Below, one piece after another: positions 42,651 to 51,176 of a stretch of 64,000 nt of DNA. Position numbers and translations under genes: made by a program. Under the pieces are notes generated by a model. That model was not told the origin of the DNA. It saw only the letters and a program-made list of their open reading frames with translations, and did no database searches. The DNA lies in contig JBJMLO010000024.1 of assembly GCA_045805265.1 (NCBI GenBank), positions 62,001 to 126,000 on the forward strand. Direction: 5' to 3'. The first letter of the stretch is position 1. Each line of letters begins with the position of its first letter. Origin of the DNA: JBJMLO01 sp045805265 (lineage in GTDB: Bacteria; Actinomycetota; UBA4738; JACQTL01).

Positions 42651-42989
42651 ATGAACCTCGACCTGGACATCGGCACCCGGGGCGACTCCAGCATCGTCAC
42701 GCTCGTGGGCGAGATCGACGTCTACACCGCACCCCGGCTCCGCCAGGCGCTGATCGACCTGGTGAGCCAGGGAGCAACCGACATCGTCGTCGACATGGAG
42801 CGGGTCGACTTCCTGGACTCGACCGGGCTCGGCGTCCTAGTGGGAGGCCTCAAGCGCGTCAAGTCGGCCGACGGCGACCTCCGCCTGGTCGTGACCCAGG
42901 ACCGGATCATGAAGATCTTCGACATCACGGGCCTGTCCAAGGTGTTCCCGATCCACGGCTCGCTCGACGAGGCCTTGCAGCGGGCGTGA
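42651..42989 (+). CDS. STAS-domain anti-sigma factor antagonist
   Basis: 112 residues, whole-length STAS domain of the RsbV/SpoIIAA type. GEIDVYTAPRLRQAL is the usual first element and VDFLDSTGLGVLVGGLKR carries the phosphorylatable serine in DSTGLG. When unphosphorylated it would bind the partner RsbW-like kinase and free a sigma factor. The next gene overlaps it by GTGA. No sigma factor is adjacent. Confidence 0.9.
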   Translation: MNLDLDIGTRGDSSIVTLVGEIDVYTAPRLRQALIDLVSQGATDIVVDMERVDFLDSTGLGVLVGGLKRVKSADGDLRLVVTQDRIMKIFDITGLSKVFPIHGSLDEALQRA

Positions 42990-43438
42990 TCGACCCAGAC
43001 GTCGAGCTCGAGATTCCTCCCAAACCCGAGTACGTCGCGCTCGTCCGCCACGTGGTCGGGGCGGCCGCGCGGATGGGCGGGCTGCCGCCGAACCTCGTGG
43101 ACAATGCGAAGCTCGCGGTCTCCGAGGCCGCCACCAACGCGGTCACGGTGTCCGCGGGGAAGCAGTCGGCGGAGCCGGTGGCGGTCTCGGCCGAGGTCGA
43201 GGGCGACCGGCTGCTGGTCGAGGTCGCCGACCGCGGGTCGCACGAGGCCGCCATCCGGTCGCTGGAGTCCGGCGACAGCGACCCCGACTCGCTGGAGTTC
43301 AGCTTCGAGCGCGGGCTGTCCCTGCCGCTCATCCAGGGCCTGGTCGACGAGTTCCGGGTCGAGGCGCGCGAGGGCGGCGGCAGCGTGGTGCGGATGACAC
43401 TCATCGAGGCGGACGCGGAGGAGGCGACCGCGGGGTAG
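42986..43438 (+). CDS. RsbW-like anti-sigma factor / serine kinase
   Basis: A 150-residue GHKL ATPase of the RsbW/SpoIIAB type: N box KLAVSEAATNAVTVSAG, G1-like LLVEVADRG and late GLSLPLIQGLVDEFRVE. It should phosphorylate the upstream STAS protein and sequester a sigma factor. The target sigma factor is not in the window. Confidence 0.88.
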   Translation: MIDPDVELEIPPKPEYVALVRHVVGAAARMGGLPPNLVDNAKLAVSEAATNAVTVSAGKQSAEPVAVSAEVEGDRLLVEVADRGSHEAAIRSLESGDSDPDSLEFSFERGLSLPLIQGLVDEFRVEAREGGGSVVRMTLIEADAEEATAG

Positions 43439-43568
43439 GCGAACCTCGGGGTGCCCGCGCGAGGGTCCCCGAGCGACAACCGGAACTCGGAACCGAAGGT
43501 GCGCCGGGAAGCCTGGTCGGCAGGTCCCGGCGCTTCGCGCATCCGGGGCCGGGAGGAACCGGAACCGG

Positions 43569-44771
43569 ATGGACGTCATCCTCGAGGTCTTCCTGATCTT
43601 CGCCGGGGCGAAGGCGGCCGGCGAGCTGTTCGTCCGGCTCCGGCTCCCCGCGCTCGCCGGCGAGCTGATGGTGGGCATCCTCCTCGGGCCGCACGTGCTG
43701 AGCTGGGTGCACGTGGACCGGGCCTCTACCGCGCTGGCCGACGTGGGGATCGTCGTGCTGCTGTTCACCGCGGGGCTCGAGTCGCCGATCGGCGACCTCC
43801 TGGCGGTGGGGCGCGCGGCGCTGGTCGCGAGCGCGGGCGGCGTGCTGGTCACGGTGGTGGGCGTCTACGTCACGCTGGTCCTGCTCGGCGTCGACACCGG
43901 CCTGGCGGCCCCCGCGGCGCTGGCGCTGGCCGCGTCTTCGGTGGGCATCGCGGCGCGGGGGTTCGGGGATCTCGGGGCCCTCCGGAGTGCCCCGGCCCGG
44001 GTGGTGCTGGGCGCCGCGGTCGTCGACGACGTGCTGGTCCTGGCTGCCCTCCCGCTGGTCCAGGGGGTCGGGAAGGGGTCCTCGGCCGTCGAGGTGGCGG
44101 CCGGCGTCGTCGGAGCGGTGGCGTTCGTGGTGGCGGTGGCCGTGGTGGGCCCCCGCCTGGCCCGCCGCCTCGGCACCAGGATCCTGGAGGTCCCCCGCAT
44201 CCGCCGGAGCCCCTTCGTCCTCGCGCTCGTGCTGTGCCTCGGCCTGGCCGCGCTGGCGGAGCGCGTGGGACTGGCCGCGCTGATCGGGGCGTTCCTGGCC
44301 GGGATGGTGGTGGCCGAGACCGAGCACCGCGAGGGCCTCCAGCGCCAGATGGAGCCGCTGTTCGACTTCCTCGTGCCGTTCTTCTTCGTGGTCTCCGCGG
44401 CGCGGGTCGACCCGGGCGCGCTGGCCGACGCGGGGCCGGGGTTCGTCGCCGCGGTGCTGGCGGCGGCCCTGGTGGCGAAGCCGGTGGGCTGCGTGGCGGG
44501 CGCCGCCGGGCTCTCCCGCCGCCGCCGGCTGGTGGTCGGGGTGGGGATGCTCCCCCGGGGCGAGGTCACCCTGGCCGTCGCCGCCGGCCTCCTGGCGCCC
44601 GGGGCCGCCGCCTCCCGCCTGTACGCGGCCCTCGTCGCGGCGGTCCTGCTGTCGACGCTGCTCGCCGCCCCCCTGCTCCAGCTGGCGGTGCCTCCCGAGG
44701 ACCGCGGGCCGCCGGCCCCCCGCCCGGAGATCCCCCCGGAGGCCTTCGAGGTGGGCGACGAGGACGCCTGA
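43569..44771 (+). CDS. Cation/proton antiporter, CPA2 family
   Basis: A 400-residue protein with about 12 helices, beginning EVFLIFAGAKAAGELFVRL. PALAGELMVGILLGP and later ALIGAFLAGMVVAE and MLPRGEVTLAVA are typical of Na+/H+ or K+/H+ exchangers of the monovalent cation:proton antiporter-2 family. VVDDVLVL carries the paired aspartates. A 5-residue acidic tail ends the protein. No TrkA-N domain is fused. Confidence 0.88.
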   Translation: MDVILEVFLIFAGAKAAGELFVRLRLPALAGELMVGILLGPHVLSWVHVDRASTALADVGIVVLLFTAGLESPIGDLLAVGRAALVASAGGVLVTVVGVYVTLVLLGVDTGLAAPAALALAASSVGIAARGFGDLGALRSAPARVVLGAAVVDDVLVLAALPLVQGVGKGSSAVEVAAGVVGAVAFVVAVAVVGPRLARRLGTRILEVPRIRRSPFVLALVLCLGLAALAERVGLAALIGAFLAGMVVAETEHREGLQRQMEPLFDFLVPFFFVVSAARVDPGALADAGPGFVAAVLAAALVAKPVGCVAGAAGLSRRRRLVVGVGMLPRGEVTLAVAAGLLAPGAAASRLYAALVAAVLLSTLLAAPLLQLAVPPEDRGPPAPRPEIPPEAFEVGDEDA

Positions 44772-44834
44772 CGCCACACGGGGAGGGTGCTCGACCCTCG
44801 CCCCCGGCGACCGGTCGGGGGAAGAGCCCTGCCC

Positions 44835-44874
44835 TATAATCGCGCGGCGTTTCCCCCGATCGCCGGGGGAACGC
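44835..44874 (+). promoter_or_regulatory. Consensus -10 (TATAAT) and 5' leader hairpin of hppA
   Basis: TATAAT at 44835-44840 is the only full-consensus -10 noted. A stem of 11 bp with one bulged T (44847-44858 with 44864-44874) forms right at the predicted transcript start, followed by about 55 bases and a Shine-Dalgarno. It could stabilise the message or regulate it. The stem could instead terminate the upstream antiporter transcript. Confidence 0.5.
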
Positions 44875-44929
44875 GTGCGCACCGAACCGAGCGCTTACTC
44901 GACGTCGATCACGATCACCGGGAGGGTCC

Positions 44930-47212
44930 ATGGGGTTCATTGCTGCGGTGCGGCCGCCCGTCAAGACCCCGCCGGAGCTGTTCCAGGGCTTCGAGGGGAG
45001 GGACACCGCGCTTCTGTGGATCGTGGTGGTGGTCGCGCTCGGTGCCCTCGCGGTCGGCTGGATGCTCCGCCGAACGGTCCTCGCGGCCCCCGAGGGAACC
45101 GAACGGATGCGCGAGATCGCCCGTGCGGTCCAGGAGGGGAGCGCGGCCTACCTCCGGCGGCAGTTCCGTACGATCGCCGGCTTCGCGGCGGTGCTGGCGA
45201 TCCTGCTCTTCTTCCTCCTCCCGGCGCACAGCACCGGTTCGGGGCTGCACTCGGAGACCGGCATCAAGCTGGGCCGCTCGATCGCGTTCGTCCTGGGCGC
45301 GGTCCTCTCCGGGCTCACCGGCTTCACGGGCATGTGGCTCGCGGTCCGCGCGAACGTCCGCGTGGCGAACGCGGCGCGCGAGGCCGGCTACCGGCGGGCG
45401 TTGACGATCGCGTTCCGGGCCGGCGGGGTAGCGGGCATGTTCACAGTCGGGCTCGGGTTGCTGGGGGCCGGCGTCATCGTGCTCCTGTACAGCCGGGACG
45501 CGTCGCTGGTCCTCGAGGGGCTGGCGTTCGGGGCCGCGCTCATCGCGATGTTCATGCGGGTGGGCGGCGGGATCTTCACGAAGGCGGCCGACGTCGGGGC
45601 GGACCTGGTCGGCAAGGTCGAGCAGAACATCCCCGAGGACGACCCTCGGAACGCCGCCACGATCGCGGACAACGTGGGGGACAACGTCGGCGACTGCGCG
45701 GGCATGGCCGCCGACCTGTTCGAGTCCTATCAGGTGACGATCGTGGCCGCGATCATCCTGGGGCTCGCCGCGGTGGGCGACGCCAAGGGCATCGTGTTCC
45801 CGCTGCTGATCATGGCCGTCGGCGTGGTGGTGGCGTTCGTCGGCATCATGGCCGTCACGCCCCGCAGCGAGACCGAGCACGGCCAGAAGGCCATCAACCG
45901 GGGGTTCGCGGTGTCCGCGGTGCTGGCGGCAGTCGGGGTGTTCCTGGTGTCATGGCTGTACCTCGACGACCTCCTGGCGTTCTGGGCGGTCCTCATCGGC
46001 ATCGTCCTGGCCGGGCTGATCCAGTACCTGACCGAGTACTTCACCTCAACCCGCCGCCGGCCGGTCAAGGAGATCGCCGAGGCCTCCCAGACCGGGGCGG
46101 CAACCGTCCTGCTGAGCGGCTTCGCCACCGGCCTGGAATCGAGCGTCTACGCGCTGATCCTGGTGGCTCTGGCCATCGTCGGCGCGTTCTTCCTGGGGGG
46201 GAACGTCCTGTCGCGGGAGCTGTACTACGTGTCGCTCGTCGGCCTGGGGCTGCTGTCCACGGTGGGAGTGATCGTGTCGATGGACACGTTCGGCCCGGTG
46301 TCGGACAACGCGCAGGGCATCGCGGAGATGTCCGGTGACGTGACCGGGTCTGGCGGGCAGACGCTGCAGGACCTCGACGCCATCGGGAACACCACGAAGG
46401 CGTCGACCAAGGGCGTGGCCATCGCCACGGCCGTCATCGCGGCCACGTCGCTGTTCGGCGCGTTCGCCGACGCCGTCGGGGCGAAGAACTTCGTGGTCCC
46501 GGTGAACTTCCCCGACGTGCTGGTGGGCCTGCTCCTCGGCGGGTCGGTGGCGTTCATGTTCTCCTCGCTCGCCATCCGCGCGGTGTCGCGGGCCGCGGGG
46601 ACCGTCGTGGTGGAGGTCCGGAACCAGTTCCGCGACCACCCGGGGATCATGGACGGCACCGAGCGCCCGGACTACGGCGCCGTCGTCGACATCTGCACCC
46701 AGACGTCGCTGCGCGAGCTGGTCACGCCGGGGCTCCTCGCGGTGCTCTCGCCGATCATCGTGGGGTTCTTCCTGAAGGCCCAGGCGCTGGGGGGCTTCCT
46801 GGCCGGGGCCATCCTCACCGGGCAGCTCATGGCGGTCGCGCTCGCCAACTCGGGCGGGGCCTGGGACAACGGCAAGAAGCTCATCGAGGACGGGAACTTC
46901 GGGGGCAAGGGGTCGGAGAACCACAAGGCCACGGTCATCGGCGACACGGTGGGGGATCCGTTCAAGGACACCGCCGGTCCCGCGCTGAACCCGCTGATCA
47001 AGGTGATGAACCTGGTGGCGCTCCTCGTCGTGCCGGTCGTCATGACCTACGTGCGGGATGGGAACGACGCGGCGCGCATCGCGATCGGCCTGGCGGCCTC
47101 GGCGCTGCTGGTGGCTGCGGTGTGGTACACGAAGTCGCGCAAGCCGGTCGACCTGTCCGGCCCGTCGGCCGAGCCGAGCCGTCCGGCCGTCCCCGCAGGC
47201 CCGCCCGCCTAG
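44930..47212 (+). CDS. hppA: Proton-pumping membrane pyrophosphatase, K+-independent type
   Basis: A 760-residue pump with about 16 helices that couples pyrophosphate hydrolysis to proton export. The substrate site DVGADLVGKVEQNIPEDDPR is followed by DNVGDNVGDCAGMAADLFESY, and the second acidic site is GDTVGDPFKDTAGPALNPLIK. Residue Lys490 in GNTTKASTKG is the mark of potassium-independent enzymes; potassium-dependent ones have Ala there. ATG 44930 has GGAGGG close upstream. Confidence 0.95.
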   Translation: MGFIAAVRPPVKTPPELFQGFEGRDTALLWIVVVVALGALAVGWMLRRTVLAAPEGTERMREIARAVQEGSAAYLRRQFRTIAGFAAVLAILLFFLLPAHSTGSGLHSETGIKLGRSIAFVLGAVLSGLTGFTGMWLAVRANVRVANAAREAGYRRALTIAFRAGGVAGMFTVGLGLLGAGVIVLLYSRDASLVLEGLAFGAALIAMFMRVGGGIFTKAADVGADLVGKVEQNIPEDDPRNAATIADNVGDNVGDCAGMAADLFESYQVTIVAAIILGLAAVGDAKGIVFPLLIMAVGVVVAFVGIMAVTPRSETEHGQKAINRGFAVSAVLAAVGVFLVSWLYLDDLLAFWAVLIGIVLAGLIQYLTEYFTSTRRRPVKEIAEASQTGAATVLLSGFATGLESSVYALILVALAIVGAFFLGGNVLSRELYYVSLVGLGLLSTVGVIVSMDTFGPVSDNAQGIAEMSGDVTGSGGQTLQDLDAIGNTTKASTKGVAIATAVIAATSLFGAFADAVGAKNFVVPVNFPDVLVGLLLGGSVAFMFSSLAIRAVSRAAGTVVVEVRNQFRDHPGIMDGTERPDYGAVVDICTQTSLRELVTPGLLAVLSPIIVGFFLKAQALGGFLAGAILTGQLMAVALANSGGAWDNGKKLIEDGNFGGKGSENHKATVIGDTVGDPFKDTAGPALNPLIKVMNLVALLVVPVVMTYVRDGNDAARIAIGLAASALLVAAVWYTKSRKPVDLSGPSAEPSRPAVPAGPPA

Positions 47213-47213
47213 G

Positions 47214-47579
47214 GTGAACGTGGGCCTCTTTCGGCGCTGGTCGCGCCGCCTGTCCGAGACGGACGAGGAGCGGCTGGCCCTCCAGGTCAGCGAGTGGGCG
47301 GCCACGGTGCCGGGTGCCGTGCGCATGGACGAGGCCCCGGTTCGCCAGCGGATCAAGCTTGCCGGCGTGGTGAACCGGATCTCCGTGGTGCCCAGCCAGG
47401 GGGGCGACTCGCTGGAGGCGGTGCTCACCGACGGCATGGGGGAGGTCACGGCCGTGTGGACCGGCCGGCGCGCCATTCCCGGCATGTACCTCGGCACCCG
47501 ACTGATCGTGGAGGGCGTGCTGGTCCAGCAGGGAACCGGCCGGCGCCTGGTCAACCCGGCGTTCGAGTTCGTCTCGTAG
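47214..47579 (+). CDS. OB-fold nucleic-acid-binding protein
   Basis: 121 residues with an OB-fold core: RQRIKLAGVVNRISVVP, SLEAVLTDGMGEVTAVW and LGTRLIVEGVLVQ. Small OB-fold proteins of this type are conserved in actinobacteria near trkA genes. The GTG start is one base after the hppA stop; a second in-frame GTG lies six bases later. Partner and ligand are unknown. Confidence 0.78.
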   Translation: MNVGLFRRWSRRLSETDEERLALQVSEWAATVPGAVRMDEAPVRQRIKLAGVVNRISVVPSQGGDSLEAVLTDGMGEVTAVWTGRRAIPGMYLGTRLIVEGVLVQQGTGRRLVNPAFEFVS

Positions 47580-47625
47580 CCCTCTGGGCGCTCGGATGCG
47601 GCGGCGCTCCGCCCGCGACGCCGCG

Positions 47626-49152
47626 TCAGTCGATCGTCAGGTGCACGCCGTCGAGCGAGACATCGCGGTATGGATGGTCCGATCGCACGTGCACGCCGCG
47701 CGTCTCCCGCCGGGCCAGCGCAGCGCGGACCAGGAGGCGGCCCGTGCGGATCATGGCCGCCAGCTCGAAGCCGGAGCGTCCCGAGAAAGGAACGCCCGTC
47801 TCCGCCAGCCGGTCCAGCTCCGCGAGGGCGCCGGCGGCGGAACCGGCGTCGCGGACGGGCCCCGCGCCCGACGTGACGGCCTGCACGACCTCCGCGCGAG
47901 TGGACTCCGGGGGCTCGTCGCCGGCCCCCCCGGGAGGCGAGTCCCACTCGGGGTCGCCCCGGTCCGGGGGTCCCGGCGCCGTCCCGGCCGCCGTCACCGC
48001 TGTCGCCACCGCCGCTGCCCGTCGCCCGAACACGACGGCCTCCGCCAGCGAGTTCCCCGCCATCCGGTTCGCGCCGTGGACGCCGGTCGTGGCGCACTCC
48101 CCCGCGGCGAGCAGGCCGGGCAGGCTGGACCGGCCGTCGACATCCGTGGCCACCCCGCCGATCAGGTAGTGCGCGGCCGGGGCCACCGGCAGGAGCTCGG
48201 TCGCGGGGTCGAACCCTCGGGCCCGGCACGACGCCACCACGGTGGGGAAGTGCCGCTCGAGCTCGTCACGACCGATGGCCCGGGCGTCGAGGAACGCCTC
48301 CCCCACCTCGAGGATCGCGGCGGTCACCACGTGCCGCGGCGCCAGCTCGGCGTCGGGATGCCGGTCCATCATGAACCGCCGCCCGCTCCCGTCGACCAGC
48401 GTGGCGCCGGCGCCGCGGAGGGCCTCGGTCAGCAGCGGCCGGGGCGATTCCGGCACGGCCAGGGCCGTGGGATGGAACTGGACGAATTCGAGGTCGGCCA
48501 GCCGGGCGCCGGACTCGTGTGCGAGCGCCAGCCCGTCGCCGGTGGCGGCCGGCGGATTCGTGGTGGCGGCGAACAGCGCGCCGGCTCCGCCCGAGGCCAG
48601 CACTGTCGCGGGGGCGCGAACCAGCACGACCGCTCCCTCGTCGTCGATCGCCCAGATCCCGACGCACGTCCCCTCCACGACCGCCAGCCGGACCGCGTAG
48701 GCCTCCACGCGTTCGACGCGGGGAGCCGCGGCGATCCGCAGCGCCCGGACGATCTCGCCGCCGCTCGCGTCCGCCCGGTGCACGGACCGCGCCACGGACT
48801 GCCCGCCCTCCCGGGCCAGGTGCAGCGAGCCGTCGGCGTTCCGGTCGAACTCGCAGCCCAGCGCCTCCAGGTCGCGAACCCGGTCGGGCGCCTCGCGGCA
48901 CATCGCCTCGGCCGCCCGCTCGTCGACGAGCCCGGCCCCCGCCGCGACCGTGTCCGCCAGGTGCCGCTCGGGCGAGTCGTCCGGGCCGACGGCCGCGGCC
49001 ATCCCGCCCTGGGCCAGCGGGCTGGACCCCTCGCCGAGCCGCCCCTTCTCGAGGACCACGGTCCGCACCCGCTCCGGGAGACAGGTCGCCGCGAAGAGAC
49101 CGGCGATCCCGGCCCCCACGATGCACACGTCGGCGTCCACGGTCCGGCCCAA
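47626..49152 (-). CDS. nadB: L-aspartate oxidase
   Basis: A 508-residue flavoprotein of the succinate dehydrogenase/fumarate reductase family that oxidises aspartate to iminoaspartate for NAD synthesis. The FAD motif is CIVGAGIAGLFAAT. LAQGGMAAAVG, FVQFHPTAL, PRHVVTAAI and GVHGANRMAGNSLAEAVVFG are family hallmarks. The C-terminal helical domain is somewhat short. The TTG start at 49152 follows TAGGCT by eight bases (leaderless); GTG 49140 is an alternative. nadA and nadC are not adjacent, which is unusual but not unique. Confidence 0.92.
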   Translation of the reverse strand: MGRTVDADVCIVGAGIAGLFAATCLPERVRTVVLEKGRLGEGSSPLAQGGMAAAVGPDDSPERHLADTVAAGAGLVDERAAEAMCREAPDRVRDLEALGCEFDRNADGSLHLAREGGQSVARSVHRADASGGEIVRALRIAAAPRVERVEAYAVRLAVVEGTCVGIWAIDDEGAVVLVRAPATVLASGGAGALFAATTNPPAATGDGLALAHESGARLADLEFVQFHPTALAVPESPRPLLTEALRGAGATLVDGSGRRFMMDRHPDAELAPRHVVTAAILEVGEAFLDARAIGRDELERHFPTVVASCRARGFDPATELLPVAPAAHYLIGGVATDVDGRSSLPGLLAAGECATTGVHGANRMAGNSLAEAVVFGRRAAAVATAVTAAGTAPGPPDRGDPEWDSPPGGAGDEPPESTRAEVVQAVTSGAGPVRDAGSAAGALAELDRLAETGVPFSGRSGFELAAMIRTGRLLVRAALARRETRGVHVRSDHPYRDVSLDGVHLTID

Positions 49153-49160
49153 GGCCAGCG

Positions 49161-49166
49161 AGCCTA
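49161..49166 (-). promoter_or_regulatory. Candidate -10 element (TAGGCT) of nadB
   Basis: TAGGCT on the minus strand ends eight bases before the in-frame TTG at 49152, and 20 bases before GTG 49140. Confidence 0.45.
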
Positions 49167-49275
49167 CCGGAAGGCCCCCTGCTCTCCGGAGCGTGTTGCG
49201 AGAGAACCGCCCGCCGCCGGGATACCCTCGCCTCGCCCACGACGACTCACGAGGGCCCGACCCAGGAGGATGGCC

Positions 49276-49692
49276 ATGAGCATCCGCCCATTCGCCCCGC
49301 CCACGCACCCATCGCTGGTCCGCCACTCGCAGCAGCGGTCGGCGAGCCTGCAGAACCGGATCGCGGACGCCATCACCCGGTTCGCCGGGTCGATGCCCTT
49401 CGTCTACGTCCACATCGCATGGTTCGCGGCGTGGATCGGCTTCCACGTCGAGCGCTACCCGTTCGGGCTGCTCACGATGATCGTGTCGCTCGAGGCCATC
49501 TTCCTGTCGACGTTCGTGATGATCAGCCAGAACCGGGCCGACGAGAAGCGCCAGGTCCTGGCAGACCACGAGTGGGAGTTCGTCCAGGTCGAGGAGCGGC
49601 AGAACGAGCAGTTGCTCGACCTCTCGAAGCAGATCCTCGAGCTCACCCGGGCCATCCACTCGATGACCTCGGCGAAGACGCCGGAACCGTAG
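49276..49692 (+). CDS. DUF1003 family membrane protein
   Basis: 138 residues. A basic N terminus is followed by two hydrophobic helices (FVYVHIAWFAAWIGFHV, then LLTMIVSLEAIFLSTFVMIS), NRADEKRQVLADHE and a C-terminal coiled-coil-like tail, the pattern of DUF1003. Function unknown. GGAGG six bases before ATG 49276 favours it over the ATG at 49270. Confidence 0.82.
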   Translation: MSIRPFAPPTHPSLVRHSQQRSASLQNRIADAITRFAGSMPFVYVHIAWFAAWIGFHVERYPFGLLTMIVSLEAIFLSTFVMISQNRADEKRQVLADHEWEFVQVEERQNEQLLDLSKQILELTRAIHSMTSAKTPEP

Positions 49693-49729
49693 CGCTCGGA
49701 GGGCCGCCGGCCTGAGTCCCGCGTCCCGG

Positions 49730-50410
49730 CTACGAGGCGGACCGCTCGCTGTCGGGCCCCACGACCGCCTGGATGAACTCGTGCTCGGCGTCGGGCGAGG
49801 CCAGCGCGAGGATCTCGTCGTCCGGCGCCAGCACGGTCTCCGGGACCGGGATCACCACGTGCCCCTCGCGGATGATGGCCACGATCGCGGAGTCCTGGGG
49901 CAGGCGCAGGTTGTACAGGGGCTTGTCGGCGTTCGGCGAGTCCTTGGGGAGCGTCGTCTCGACCAGTGCCACCTGGCCCCGCTGGAGCCGCAGGAGCCGG
50001 ACCAGGTCGCCGACCGACACCGCCTCCTCCACCAGCGAGGTGAGGATGTGGGGCGGCGACACCGCGTCGTCGACCCCCCACTGGTCGGTGAACATCCACT
50101 CGTTCTTGGGGTGGTTCACCCGGGCCAGCACCCGGGGCACGCCGAACTCCTGCTTCGACAGCAGCGAGATCACCAGGTTGTCCTCGTCGTCGCCGGTCGC
50201 GGCGACCACCACGTCGGCCTCGGTGACCCTGGCCTTCTCGAGGACCCACAGCTCGCAGGCGTCGCCGAGGACAACCTCGACGCCGGGCGCGGTGTTCTCG
50301 ATCTTGCCGGCGACGCGGGGTTCCTGCTCGATCAGCGTGATCGCGTGGCCCCGCTCGAGGAGGTCGGCGGCGAGGTGCCGCCCCACGGCGCCTCCCCCCG
50401 CGATCAGCAC
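49730..50410 (-). CDS. TrkA-type potassium regulatory protein (second of pair)
   Basis: About 226 residues: an N-terminal Rossmann NAD-binding domain (LIAGGGAVGRHLAADLLERG) and a C-terminal TrkA-C domain (about 135-215). TrkA/CeoC proteins bind NAD or other nucleotides and gate K+ transporters. GTG 50410 has GGAGG five bases upstream; GTG 50416 gives the conventional MHVLIAG but overlaps that Shine-Dalgarno. It lies 10 bases downstream of the first trkA gene. With the divergent KimA-like genes it forms a potassium module. Confidence 0.88.
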   Translation of the reverse strand: MLIAGGGAVGRHLAADLLERGHAITLIEQEPRVAGKIENTAPGVEVVLGDACELWVLEKARVTEADVVVAATGDDEDNLVISLLSKQEFGVPRVLARVNHPKNEWMFTDQWGVDDAVSPPHILTSLVEEAVSVGDLVRLLRLQRGQVALVETTLPKDSPNADKPLYNLRLPQDSAIVAIIREGHVVIPVPETVLAPDDEILALASPDAEHEFIQAVVGPDSERSAS

Positions 50411-50420
50411 GTGCACCTCC

Positions 50421-51080
50421 TCAGCCCTCCGCCAGCGGGGTCAGCAGCTCGTCGAGCTTGTCGAGCGCGTCGCGGTGCACGATGACGTGCGCGACGTCAC
50501 CGTCCTGGAACGTGCTGGCCGAGTCCGGGATGAATCCCTGGCCGCCCCGCTCCACCCCGGCCACGATCACCTGCTTGTCGGCGGACAGCACGCCGACGTG
50601 CTTGCCCACGAGATGCTCGGGGATCCGGACCTTCATCCGGAACAGGTCGCCGCCGCCCAGGGTCTCCTTGATCTCCTCTCGGCTGTGGAACAGCATCAGC
50701 ATGACCTGCTTGGCCGCCCACCGGACGCTCGCCACGGTCGGGATGTTCAGCCGCTCGTAGATCTCCGCCCGGCGGGGGTCGTAGATCCGCGCGATGACAT
50801 GGGGGACGTGGTAGTACTCCCGCGCCACCCGGGCCGACAGGATGTTGGAGTTGTCGCCGGAGGACACCGCGACGAACGCCTCGGCCTCCTTGATGCCGGC
50901 CTCCTCCAGGTCCTCGCGGTCGAATCCGATCCCCACGAAGGTCTTCGCCTCGAACCCGGGCGGCAGCCGGTCGAACGCCTCGCGGCGCTTGTCGATGATC
51001 GAGACCTCGTGGCCGGCCTTGGCCAGCTGGATCGTCAGCTCGGCGCCGACCCGTCCGCATCCCATGATGAGCACCTTCAC
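50421..51080 (-). CDS. TrkA-type potassium regulatory protein (first of pair)
   Basis: 219 residues: Rossmann domain MKVLIMGCGRVGAELTIQL with IIDKRREAF, and a TrkA-C domain (about 140-215, KVRIPEHLVGKHVG). This and the next gene correspond to the mycobacterial ceoB-ceoC pair. The GTG start follows TAGGCT by eight bases and has no Shine-Dalgarno, so it is probably leaderless. Divergent from the KimA-like transporter with under 100 bases between. Confidence 0.9.
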   Translation of the reverse strand: MKVLIMGCGRVGAELTIQLAKAGHEVSIIDKRREAFDRLPPGFEAKTFVGIGFDREDLEEAGIKEAEAFVAVSSGDNSNILSARVAREYYHVPHVIARIYDPRRAEIYERLNIPTVASVRWAAKQVMLMLFHSREEIKETLGGGDLFRMKVRIPEHLVGKHVGVLSADKQVIVAGVERGGQGFIPDSASTFQDGDVAHVIVHRDALDKLDELLTPLAEG

Positions 51081-51088
51081 GGCGGATT

Positions 51089-51094
51089 AGCCTA
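51089..51094 (-). promoter_or_regulatory. Candidate -10 element (TAGGCT), leaderless trkA
   Basis: TAGGCT ends eight bases before the GTG at 51080. Confidence 0.5.
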
Positions 51095-51162
51095 CCCTCG
51101 CGCGCCCGCCGCGGTTGGGTCCGCGCCCGCTGCGGCGGTTCCAACGCACCGCACGCCGACCG

Positions 51163-51168
51163 TAGAAT
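51163..51168 (+). promoter_or_regulatory. Candidate -10 element (TAGAAT), leaderless kimA-like gene
   Basis: TAGAAT ends eight bases before the GTG at 51177. A weak TTCCAA at 51139-51144 could be the -35 with an 18-base spacer. Confidence 0.5.
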
Positions 51169-51176
51169 CGATCTTC

